Origin: DAOSXA01 sp964526835
Lineage (GTDB): Bacteria; Zixibacteria; MSB-5A5; GN15; FEB-12
Length of the DNA: 64,000 nucleotides
Reading direction: 5' to 3'
Assembly (NCBI GenBank): GCA_964526835.1
Contig: CAZGMK010000018.1
Location: 1-64,000 of the forward strand
Below, piece by piece: positions 1 to 7,472 of the stretch. The position numbers were made by a program, and so were the translations under genes. Positions within the stretch are counted from its first letter, which is position 1; every line of letters begins with the position of its first letter. Under the pieces are notes generated by a model. It saw nothing but the letters and a program-made list of their open reading frames with translations. It searched no databases and was not told the origin of the DNA.

Positions 1-1
1 G

Positions 2-616
2 AATGACCTGGCGTCTTCGCTCGGAACAGACCGGCGGAATCGTCGGAATAGGCACGGTGAGCTTGTCTACCTTGCAAGGGGTGAAGACAGACGGGACTGT
101 GCAGTACCGAGATGCACCTTCTTCACCGAGGACTCTGTCTACATTCGGAGCACTCACTACGCAAGTCCGCCTCCAGGTGAATCATTCACCTATGAAGTGA
201 CGGTCAGACCCACATTCCGGATTGGCGATACCTCTGAGGTGACCTACAAGCTCACCCTTCTGAACCCAATCAGAGGTGGACTGGATATGTCACTTCGCGA
301 GCGCGGCGTGACAATGCTATCCTATCCGAAGCCGGTATCGGAATCTGTTCTAAGAGGAGAGACCATTACACTTCAAGCCAAAGTTGTCCCGAGACCGATC
401 TCTTCATGGAATGCGCTTATCCTGGATGCCGGTCAGCCTGTTCCCCTCTGCATGATTTTCAACCGTGATAGTACATTGCGAATAGTGTCAGACGAGTGGT
501 TTGATCGAGCAGACACGCTTGCCCCCAGGGCTTTTCCGCGTGTACCAAAGGGGGTACATTTCCAGGGCCAAATTGACATTCCATCTCATGGTCATCCTGA
601 GTGGATTTTCGAGTGA
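2..616 (+). CDS. C-terminal part of an unrecognised protein (5' end outside the window)
   Basis: A reading frame is open from the first full codon of the window (base 2) to a TGA at 614-616, about 204 residues. No start can be chosen because the frame runs off the left edge; the internal ATG at 197 is in the same frame and is probably not the start. The visible part is mixed and rather polar, with no obvious membrane segment, and reads like a beta-rich extracellular domain (for example EVTYKLTLLNP and GETITLQAKVV). I do not recognise a family. It is followed after 52 bases by the C25-type secreted protein on the same strand, so the two may be co-transcribed. Base composition here is less GC-rich than in the housekeeping operons further on. 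Confidence 0.6.
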   Translation, partial: NDLASSLGTDRRNRRNRHGELVYLARGEDRRDCAVPRCTFFTEDSVYIRSTHYASPPPGESFTYEVTVRPTFRIGDTSEVTYKLTLLNPIRGGLDMSLRERGVTMLSYPKPVSESVLRGETITLQAKVVPRPISSWNALILDAGQPVPLCMIFNRDSTLRIVSDEWFDRADTLAPRAFPRVPKGVHFQGQIDIPSHGHPEWIFE

Positions 617-668
617 AGAGAAACATAGCAACTTATTGGGCCCGATAGGCCGGTCTGGAGCGAACAGA

Positions 669-3600
669 ATGAGGAATAGTCGTTCAATAGCAACAGCGTT
701 GACATTAATCTTGTCCGCACTTACGCCGCAAGGCGGCGAGCCGGCTGCAGCTACTGAGGTGGTTGTAGCGGCGTCGCTGAAAGTGAAGCCTGAATCCGCA
801 GAACAGCTGGTTTCTGTTACTGATGCAGGCGATACCGCAGTAATGACGTGTTCGTACTACGTTCCCACGGGCTACTGCCCGACTGGACTGAGGGTGAAAC
901 GCGCCGCCAGAGCTAACGTGAACCGCATGGGGCGATCGTTCTCCCTCAGGTCGAGTTCGCCGGTGTCCATCTCCTCAGAGTCCGGGATTATCAGATTGAC
1001 GGAGGTAAGGAAGTTCCGAGGACACTGCATTGCAGAAGTTGCGCTACGGCCGGTTCTGCGATCCGGAGATTCAACCATTGTGGTTTCAGACATCGAGTTT
1101 GAGATCGTCTGCACCCCGGACGATGTCCACGGCACTGCCATACGAAATGATGAGTTCACACTTCGAGTGCTCAGTGAGATGGTTGAAAACCGCAATGATC
1201 TGGCTGCATTTAGAGAGCAGTTTAGAACGGGGCCGAAGGTGTCGGCTTCAACCTCTGACTCAGTGCCATGCGCAATCATCACCCCAAATGCCATGCGTCC
1301 GCAGTTCGAAGAGTACGCCGAGTTCTTGACGCGATCCGGTACTCGCACCTATGTGATGCCCCTGGAGGTAATCGATGCCACCTACCCGGGAGACAGCATC
1401 CAGCAGCGTGTCAGGAACTACATTCGAGAGTGCTACAATGAGAGATATGTTGACTGGATCATTCTGGCTGCCGACATCGATGCCATCCCCCAGATGTTGG
1501 TTTCCTATCTCGGCGAGCCGATTGCCACAGACCAATTCTATTCATGCCTGGACTACGAGTGGAACGAGAATGGGAATACACTGTTTGGCGAACCAACCTA
1601 TAAGGGGGATACTGTCGACTATGATCCGGACGTATTCGTGGGGCGGATCCCATGTTCGACTTCGGAACAAGCAGAGCTAGTCATAGATAAGCTTGTCGCC
1701 TATCAGAGCGACACAACAGCCCGAGGCTACCAAACTAATGGACTATTTTCGGGCACAAACATTGCATTTTCATATTTTGACGGCAAGGGCGAGTATGACT
1801 GGGACAACTTGGACCTTCTTTACGATATGAAGGCCATCGTAGACGGAAAGGGCTTCAACACGGTGATGCGGTACGAGGCAGACTCGGTTCTGGTTATGCA
1901 GGACCTGCAGAGCGGCTATGGTCTCTTTGTTAGCAGTGGCATGGCGTCTAGTCCGGCGGACTTCCACACGAAGTACAGCACTTACCCTGGAGGCCATGAG
2001 TGGATCGAGCACTGGTGGCTCAGGGATCAGATGTCCGATGCGGATGAGTTCACAGTCTTCTTCAACTTCACCTGTTTCAGCACAGCGTTGTCCGCTGACT
2101 CCTGCACCGCGCGATCGTTCATGTTGAGTCAGCCCGGAGGAGGGGTGGGGTACGTTGGCTCTTCCTTCTACAGCTGGTCCGCAAGAATCTATCCGGACTT
2201 TCATATTGAGCTGTTGGACGTTATCTTCAACAATGGCACTACGCGGCTCGGTCAGGCACTCGCTGAATCGAAACTCCTGCTCACCCCCCCGGATGTCTAT
2301 ACGGACAACTATCGCAGGACCGCTATCTTCGCTTATCAGTATCTTGGTGATCCACAGATGCCACTTTGGACAGGCGAGGCCAAGGTGTTTGACATGGATT
2401 GCCCTGATACACTTGATGAGGGGCATCAGGTTTTCGCCGTTACAGTTCACGAGGCTCTTTCGGGCGATCCAGTAGAGAACGCTAAGGTGTGCTTGAGATT
2501 CGGGCAGGAGACAATATACCAAATAGACTACAGTGATTCTCAGGGGCGAGCCGCATTCAGCGTGGAATTCCCAACTGGTGGATACGCTACTGTAGTTACG
2601 ACGAAACAGAACTTCTTCCGTATCGAGGACACGATTGTGATCGACGGCGCCGCACCCGGCTGCCCCACTCTCTATTCCTGGGATGGTGAGGAGTACCGAC
2701 TGGAAAACAACATCCTGGCGCACTGCGAACGCGCCGAAACACAGTACTCGCGTCCAGATTTCTACGCGATGCCGCATGTGCACGCGTCGAATGGACGGGT
2801 GTATTTGCGAATCCGTGAAGACGAATCCCAGTTGTCAAGCATTGAGTCGATTAGGGGGTTCGCGGTTACGTACGAAGTATCGGACCAACCTGTGTACACG
2901 AATCGAAATCGTTTCCGACGGTTGGCCGGCGAATCCCACAGCCCTGTATCTGCCCTCCACAATGGGCGTGTCGACGTCACAGGCCTGGTGGCCGGGGACG
3001 ATGGGGTACTCTTCCGCGACCCGGGCCCCGGTCACTTAATCGTCGAGTACTGCGCATCCAGCCGCGCATTCGCAGGCAACCGGAAGGGCGACCATCCCCG
3101 CGTTCTTGGTGGATCAGGGGGCGGAGGCATTGAGCCCCCTCCAGGTGGCAAGACGCAACAGAAGATCGTCTCAACCAACGACGGCTCCGAACGGCTGAGG
3201 AATATCATAGACGTCTCAGTATTGCGCGCGGATTCAACATGGGAACTCGTAAACACTGTCTATCCCCGGTTTCGACATTATCCGCTATTCACCGAATTGC
3301 ATGATCACTGTATCGACGGTTGCGTAACGGTCAAGGTGGAGTGGGCTGTCGAAATCGAGATCGATTACCTTCCGTACGAAACATTCGATGATGTCGAGCT
3401 TGCGCTGACACGTGCCAGGCTAGCATCGGCCTTTCACAGCGACGCCGGAGACGTCACCCCGAATCTGGCGCTGATGAGTTCCGACGGGATTTCGCTGGCG
3501 ACTGGTCAGCAGCTAGATCTGCAGTTCGAAGTCGAGGCACCCGGCGTCGATCGCGACCTCGGCTTTGTGTTGGTGACGCGAGGTCTGTACGAAACACCCG

Positions 3601-3893
3601 GCGAAAACGTAAGCCGCGGGAAGATGTCATTCGATAATTACCCGAATCCGTGTAATCCGGGCACCACCTTCTCATTCAGTCTGCCTGGCGCCGCTCACGT
3701 CGAGCTCGTGATCTACAATGTGCTCGGACAACAAGTGCGAGAGTTGGTCGATAGCCCATATCCTGCGGGTCAACACAGGATAGGTTGGGACGGCCGGGAC
3801 AGTTACGGCCGAGAGCTCGCAAGCGGAGTCTATTTCGGCCGATTCAGTGCTGACGGGAAGTCCAGTTCGAAGAAGCTCGTCCTGTTGAAGTGA
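669..3893 (+). CDS. Secreted C25 (gingipain-type) cysteine peptidase-like protein with C-terminal sorting domain
   Basis: 1074 residues. The ATG at 669 is chosen because GGAG lies 8 bases upstream and a signal peptide follows (basic start, hydrophobic stretch, about 28 residues); longer frames from 501 would overlap the preceding gene. A propeptide-like region is followed by a C25-like domain at about residues 196-571, recognisable from DPDVFVGRIP, the Cys469 region FNFTCFST, and YQYLGDPQMPLW. In C25 enzymes a His in a GHG motif and a Cys form the catalytic dyad; here the aligned GHG position reads SGMAS (Met425), so the His seems lost while the Cys remains. A glycine/proline-rich linker precedes a C-terminal domain from residue 986 (YPNPCNPGTTF, then GVYFGRF and KKLVLLK), typical of FlgD-like / type IX secretion sorting domains. 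Probably cell-surface or secreted; proteolytic activity is uncertain. Confidence 0.85.
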   Translation: MRNSRSIATALTLILSALTPQGGEPAAATEVVVAASLKVKPESAEQLVSVTDAGDTAVMTCSYYVPTGYCPTGLRVKRAARANVNRMGRSFSLRSSSPVSISSESGIIRLTEVRKFRGHCIAEVALRPVLRSGDSTIVVSDIEFEIVCTPDDVHGTAIRNDEFTLRVLSEMVENRNDLAAFREQFRTGPKVSASTSDSVPCAIITPNAMRPQFEEYAEFLTRSGTRTYVMPLEVIDATYPGDSIQQRVRNYIRECYNERYVDWIILAADIDAIPQMLVSYLGEPIATDQFYSCLDYEWNENGNTLFGEPTYKGDTVDYDPDVFVGRIPCSTSEQAELVIDKLVAYQSDTTARGYQTNGLFSGTNIAFSYFDGKGEYDWDNLDLLYDMKAIVDGKGFNTVMRYEADSVLVMQDLQSGYGLFVSSGMASSPADFHTKYSTYPGGHEWIEHWWLRDQMSDADEFTVFFNFTCFSTALSADSCTARSFMLSQPGGGVGYVGSSFYSWSARIYPDFHIELLDVIFNNGTTRLGQALAESKLLLTPPDVYTDNYRRTAIFAYQYLGDPQMPLWTGEAKVFDMDCPDTLDEGHQVFAVTVHEALSGDPVENAKVCLRFGQETIYQIDYSDSQGRAAFSVEFPTGGYATVVTTKQNFFRIEDTIVIDGAAPGCPTLYSWDGEEYRLENNILAHCERAETQYSRPDFYAMPHVHASNGRVYLRIREDESQLSSIESIRGFAVTYEVSDQPVYTNRNRFRRLAGESHSPVSALHNGRVDVTGLVAGDDGVLFRDPGPGHLIVEYCASSRAFAGNRKGDHPRVLGGSGGGGIEPPPGGKTQQKIVSTNDGSERLRNIIDVSVLRADSTWELVNTVYPRFRHYPLFTELHDHCIDGCVTVKVEWAVEIEIDYLPYETFDDVELALTRARLASAFHSDAGDVTPNLALMSSDGISLATGQQLDLQFEVEAPGVDRDLGFVLVTRGLYETPGENVSRGKMSFDNYPNPCNPGTTFSFSLPGAAHVELVIYNVLGQQVRELVDSPYPAGQHRIGWDGRDSYGRELASGVYFGRFSADGKSSSKKLVLLK

Positions 3894-3955
3894 CAGTCCT
3901 GGTGAATCACTTCTAAACAACCATTTACGCCTATCGTCGTTGTCATTCAGCAAGG

Positions 3956-3983
3956 AGCCGGGCCCCGAAAGCAGAGCCCGGCT
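3956..3983. terminator. Hairpin between convergent genes (possible bidirectional terminator)
   Basis: The arms AGCCGGGC (3956-3963) and GCCCGGCT (3976-3983) are perfectly complementary with a 12-base loop. The hairpin lies between the C25 gene (plus) and secF (minus), where a shared terminator is expected. Only short T tracts follow on either strand, so termination is plausible but not certain. Confidence 0.5.
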
Positions 3984-4012
3984 TCTGATGCCGAAGGTGA
4001 AACGTATCGATT

Positions 4013-4939
4013 CTACTTGAACCGCTTCGGGCGGCGGGCCTCCCACTCAACTACAATCGGACTGGCAACAAACATCGAGCTGTAAGTACCCACGATCACA
4101 CCCAGGATGAGGGCGATCGAGAAGGTCCGCAGGACCGTCCCGCCAAGAATGAACAGCGATCCCACGACGATCAGAGTGGTCAGCGAGGTGTTGATCGTAC
4201 GCGAAAGGACCTCATTGATCGACGAATTGACCGCACCGGCGAACTGGCCCTTGGTGCGGAACCTCTTGATGTTCTCCCGGATACGGTCGAACACTACCAC
4301 CGTGTCGGTCAGCGAGTACCCCGCCAGCGTCAGCAGTGCAGTAATCAGGAGCAGGTCGAACTCAATTCCCATAAGATAGGTGATGCCGAGTACCACCAGC
4401 ACGTCGTGGAAGGTAGCAATCGTTGCGGCGATACCGCTTCGAAAATCGAAGCGAATCCAGATGTAAACGACAATACCCAGCAGCGACAACAGCACGGCTT
4501 TCTGGGCGTCCGCCCGCAGCGATTCGCCGACCGCCGGACCAATGATGTGTTCGGAGTCGACGCTGAAGTTGTTGTCTGCGAATGACTGGGCTATGAGCTC
4601 CTGCATGCGTTCGGAACGCTCCATGCCCTCTTCTTCCGACTCCGGCTGCTTGACCTTCAGGATGAAGGCATTGGGTTTTTCGAAGCCCTCCAGCCGGGTT
4701 ATGGCGGCATCGGGGAATTCCGGTGCGATGACAGCCCGGAGTCCCTCGATTTCAACCGGCTGATCAAAATAGCCGATGATCATGGTTCCTCCGGCGAAGT
4801 CGATACCGAGGTTGGCCTTACCCGTGATCACCATGGTCAGGGCGAACAAACCCAGAGCCAGCAGCGCCAGTGAAATCACGAAAGCGATTTTCCGGGCGCC
4901 GATGAAGTTGATGTTGGTGTCTCCAACTAAGCGAAACAT
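4013..4939 (-). CDS. secF: Protein translocase subunit SecF
   Basis: 308 residues. Inner-membrane subunit of the SecDF complex, which uses the proton or sodium gradient to help pull preproteins through SecYEG. Visible are the first transmembrane helix after FIGARKIAF, the GIDFAGGTM motif, a periplasmic P1 domain to about residue 135, and five clustered transmembrane helices including TLAGYSLTDTVVVFDRIRENI. The ATG at 4939 is preferred over an in-frame GTG at 4948 because AAGGAAAGG would abut the GTG but is well spaced from the ATG. It follows secD on the same strand by 16 bases, the usual gene order. Length is normal for the family. Confidence 0.95.
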   Translation of the reverse strand: MFRLVGDTNINFIGARKIAFVISLALLALGLFALTMVITGKANLGIDFAGGTMIIGYFDQPVEIEGLRAVIAPEFPDAAITRLEGFEKPNAFILKVKQPESEEEGMERSERMQELIAQSFADNNFSVDSEHIIGPAVGESLRADAQKAVLLSLLGIVVYIWIRFDFRSGIAATIATFHDVLVVLGITYLMGIEFDLLLITALLTLAGYSLTDTVVVFDRIRENIKRFRTKGQFAGAVNSSINEVLSRTINTSLTTLIVVGSLFILGGTVLRTFSIALILGVIVGTYSSMFVASPIVVEWEARRPKRFK

Positions 4940-4955
4940 AAGTAGCACCCTTTCC

Positions 4956-6728
4956 TTAGATACTCAGCGTCCGGTAGCCTTTGCGGAAGTCGAACACCTG
5001 CTTGGTGATGACAAAGGCCGTGTAAAGTGAGATCACGATACCCCAGAACAGAGTGACCGCAAAGCCCTTGATCGGCCCGCTGCCCAACAAGAACAGCGCT
5101 CCGGCTGTAATCAGGGTGGTCACATGGGAGTCGAAAATCGCCACGAAGGCGCGCTCATAACCGGCATCGATCGATGCTCGAACGGTCTTCCCGGTGCGTA
5201 ACTCCTCGCGGATACGCTCGAAGATCAGAACGTTCGAGTCGACCGACATACCAATGGTGAGAATAATCCCCGCTATACCCGGCATAGTCAGGGTGGCGTG
5301 CAGCGCCGACATGACCGCCAGCAGGAAGAAGATATTGAACAAAAGGCCGATATCGGCGATGACTCCCGACAGACGGTAGTAAATGCCTATAAACAGAAGC
5401 ACCAGGGTTAGTCCGATCAGAGAGGCCCGGAAGCCTTTTTGGATGGAATCCGCTCCCAGCGAGGCCCCGACCACGTTCTTCTCGATGATTTCGACCGGGG
5501 CCGGCAGGGCGCCGGCCTTGAGGACGATCTCGAGATTTCGGGCATCCTCAATTTGAGCCGTACCGCCCATTGTAATCTGGCCGCGGCGACGGATCTTCGA
5601 GTTGATGAAGGGGGCCGACTCCACCCTGTCGTCGAGCACGATAGCCAACGGCTTGTCGATATTCGAACCGGTCAGGGTGGCGAAGATGCTGGCGCCCTCT
5701 CCGGAGAGTGCAAAGTTGACCACGAATCCGCCCATGTTGTCGCGTCCCAGGGCGATATTCTCAAGGTACTTGCCCAGGAACTGAACCTTACGCTTGAGTA
5801 CATAGAGCAGGAAGACCTCGCGGCCGCTACGAACTTCCGAGCGGGTCGACCAGGCAAACTGCATGTCGATCGGGATGACGTTCTTTACCTCCGGCAGCTC
5901 CAGCCACCGGTTGATGCGCTCACGATCTCTCTTGGAGACCGCAAAGGCCGGCCAGGCAGTGGCGGTTCGGCTGGAGTACATGGCCGGTTCCAATCGGACG
6001 GTGAACGGGTTCTCACCCTCCTCAGCGACGCTGGTGTCATCCATACCGAACAAGGCCGCGGTGTCGACCGATGAATCGCCGGACAGCGCCTGCATGAGGT
6101 CAACATCCTTCTTCGCCGCCTCCACCGTGTCCTGGGCCTCCAGGGCCTCGGCAATATTGAGATCTTGCTGGTCGATGTCGACATCCTCGGCGGTGACGTC
6201 CTCTTCCTCCGGGACAATATCAGCAGCCTCTGTCTTTTCCAGGTGCTGAGCTACCACCGAGTCGATCTTGGCCAGTATGAGGTTGGCATTGTCCATGCTC
6301 TCCATGAGCTTGAATTGCAGCAAGGCTGTCTGACCGATGAGTTCCTCAGCTCGGTTGGCGTCAGTATAGCCGGGCAGATCGACGACTATACGGTCGGTTC
6401 CCTGCTTGACAATGGTTGGCTCAGCCACCCCGAGGCCGTCGACACGATTGCGAATTATCTGCATGGCTCGATCGACCGCGTCCTCAGCCGCGCCCTTGTC
6501 CAGTTCCTCGAGCTTGACCCGCAGGACCACGTGGATTCCACCCTGCAAGTCCAGGCCGAGACGAATCGCGTCCTCGCGAATGGCCTGGAGCTCACCGGGG
6601 TTCTGCTGCTCCATGCGAGCCATTTTCTCTTCGCTCATTGTCCACAGCCGGAATGTGTCCCAGAAGGCGATAATCGCAAGGACGATTAACACTCCGGTGA
6701 TAACAATGCGCCAGTTTTGTTTGGACAT
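4956..6728 (-). CDS. secD: Protein translocase subunit SecD
   Basis: 590 residues. Partner of SecF in the late step of preprotein export. An N-terminal membrane helix (residues about 9-27) is followed by LGLDLQGGIHVVLRV, the P1 head and base subdomains (GLGVAEPTIVKQG, DRIVVDLPG), and a C-terminal half with five membrane helices including GMSVDSNVLIFERIREE. Between about residues 145 and 240 there is an insertion rich in Asp, Glu and Ala (for example EEEDVTAEDVDIDQQDL), not part of the standard P1 fold. secF follows directly. A small gene of unknown function lies upstream, roughly where yajC often sits, but it does not resemble YajC. Confidence 0.95.
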   Translation of the reverse strand: MSKQNWRIVITGVLIVLAIIAFWDTFRLWTMSEEKMARMEQQNPGELQAIREDAIRLGLDLQGGIHVVLRVKLEELDKGAAEDAVDRAMQIIRNRVDGLGVAEPTIVKQGTDRIVVDLPGYTDANRAEELIGQTALLQFKLMESMDNANLILAKIDSVVAQHLEKTEAADIVPEEEDVTAEDVDIDQQDLNIAEALEAQDTVEAAKKDVDLMQALSGDSSVDTAALFGMDDTSVAEEGENPFTVRLEPAMYSSRTATAWPAFAVSKRDRERINRWLELPEVKNVIPIDMQFAWSTRSEVRSGREVFLLYVLKRKVQFLGKYLENIALGRDNMGGFVVNFALSGEGASIFATLTGSNIDKPLAIVLDDRVESAPFINSKIRRRGQITMGGTAQIEDARNLEIVLKAGALPAPVEIIEKNVVGASLGADSIQKGFRASLIGLTLVLLFIGIYYRLSGVIADIGLLFNIFFLLAVMSALHATLTMPGIAGIILTIGMSVDSNVLIFERIREELRTGKTVRASIDAGYERAFVAIFDSHVTTLITAGALFLLGSGPIKGFAVTLFWGIVISLYTAFVITKQVFDFRKGYRTLSI

Positions 6729-6790
6729 AGACTACCCTTTCTAAGTCAGTCCGTTTCTATGGCTGTTTCCGTTGAATTCGATGCAGATGT

Positions 6791-6828
6791 GCAGACGACG
6801 ACGCTTCAGCGCCGGATGCGTCGTCTGC
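6791..6828 (-). other. Intercistronic hairpin upstream of secD
   Basis: GCAGACGACG (6791-6800) and CGTCGTCTGC (6819-6828) form a perfect 10-bp stem with an 18-base loop in the gap between the small anchored protein and secD. No U tract follows on the minus strand, so an mRNA processing or stability role is more likely than termination. Function is inferred only from shape and position. Confidence 0.45.
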
Positions 6829-6842
6829 CGAGAAATCCGGCG

Positions 6843-7301
6843 TTAAGAAGTACCGGAGGGGCGGGCGCCGACCAGAGTGAGCCGTTGTCCCAAATGGGAG
6901 TCGATCAGACAGGGAGATGTCTGAGTACGCTCCAGCCTGACCGTCAGGATGGGACGTGGAGTCTCGGTCGAAGGCTGTATCGGGGCCTGGCGAATTCGGT
7001 TCTCGGTCTTGTCCGGCAGCGGTAGGATGACCGGTGTCAGGTGCTGAGGGTGTAGGGGAAGCCGGGAATGGCTGCCGCGATTCATGTTGCCGGCCGGACA
7101 TGCCGTCTCCGCGGCCGGATCGGCCTCGACTGCGCTCATCGATTCGCCTTCAGACCGACAGGTAGTTACGCCGGAAGTCGAGTCCAGATCGGCGGCGAGC
7201 TGCTCCACCGAACCGCCCACAGCCGATACCAGAACACTCAGGACCAGCAGGATCAGGCCCAAGCGACTGTATTCGACGATCTGGCGGCTCAGTTCTTTCA
7301 T
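6843..7301 (-). CDS. Small protein of unknown function with one N-terminal hydrophobic segment
   Basis: 152 residues from the ATG at 7301, which has AAGGG 8 bases upstream and lies just downstream of a consensus promoter (7329-7356). The sequence starts with a short polar stretch and a hydrophobic helix (about residues 13-30, LGLILLVLSVLVSAV), so it is either exported or anchored by its N terminus. The remainder is low in hydrophobic residues, rich in Pro, Ser, Thr and Arg, and looks disordered. I recognise no family. It precedes secD and secF on the same strand with a 114-base gap that holds a hairpin; it could be an accessory of the Sec system or simply the first gene of the transcript. The strong promoter and ribosome site are the best evidence that it is real. 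Confidence 0.55.
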   Translation of the reverse strand: MKELSRQIVEYSRLGLILLVLSVLVSAVGGSVEQLAADLDSTSGVTTCRSEGESMSAVEADPAAETACPAGNMNRGSHSRLPLHPQHLTPVILPLPDKTENRIRQAPIQPSTETPRPILTVRLERTQTSPCLIDSHLGQRLTLVGARPSGTS

Positions 7302-7328
7302 CCAATTACCCTTAGGTCCAATCCATCC

Positions 7329-7356
7329 ATTATACGCTAACATCCGGTATTGTCAA
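7329..7356 (-). promoter_or_regulatory. Consensus sigma-70-like promoter for the small protein / secDF
   Basis: On the minus strand, TTGACA (7356-7351) and TATAAT (7334-7329) are separated by 16 bases; both hexamers match the consensus exactly. Transcription would start near 7322, about 20 bases before the ATG at 7301. It is placed back to back with the M16 promoter on the plus strand. Confidence 0.85.
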
Positions 7357-7373
7357 ATCAAATCGGGCCGAGC

Positions 7374-7402
7374 TTGACAGCCGGCGCGCCGGACGGTAAG
7401 AT
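7374..7402 (+). promoter_or_regulatory. Sigma-70-like promoter of the M16 peptidase gene, with a palindrome in the spacer
   Basis: TTGACA (7374-7379), 17-base spacer, TAAGAT (7397-7402). The predicted start is near 7409 and the gene begins at 7473. The spacer holds the perfect 12-bp palindrome CCGGCGCGCCGG (7381-7392), which could be a repressor site. Confidence 0.7.
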
Positions 7403-7472
7403 TTCACGCAACATTAACCAACGATTGGCTGCGAGCAGCCTCGCTTGAGTCAACTAGTTAAGGGATCGACTA

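Noticed and set aside
1770..2783. Long open frame of 337 codons on the minus strand
   Set aside because: Lies wholly antisense to the C25 gene, has no domain motif, and its composition is that of a shadow frame in GC-rich DNA.
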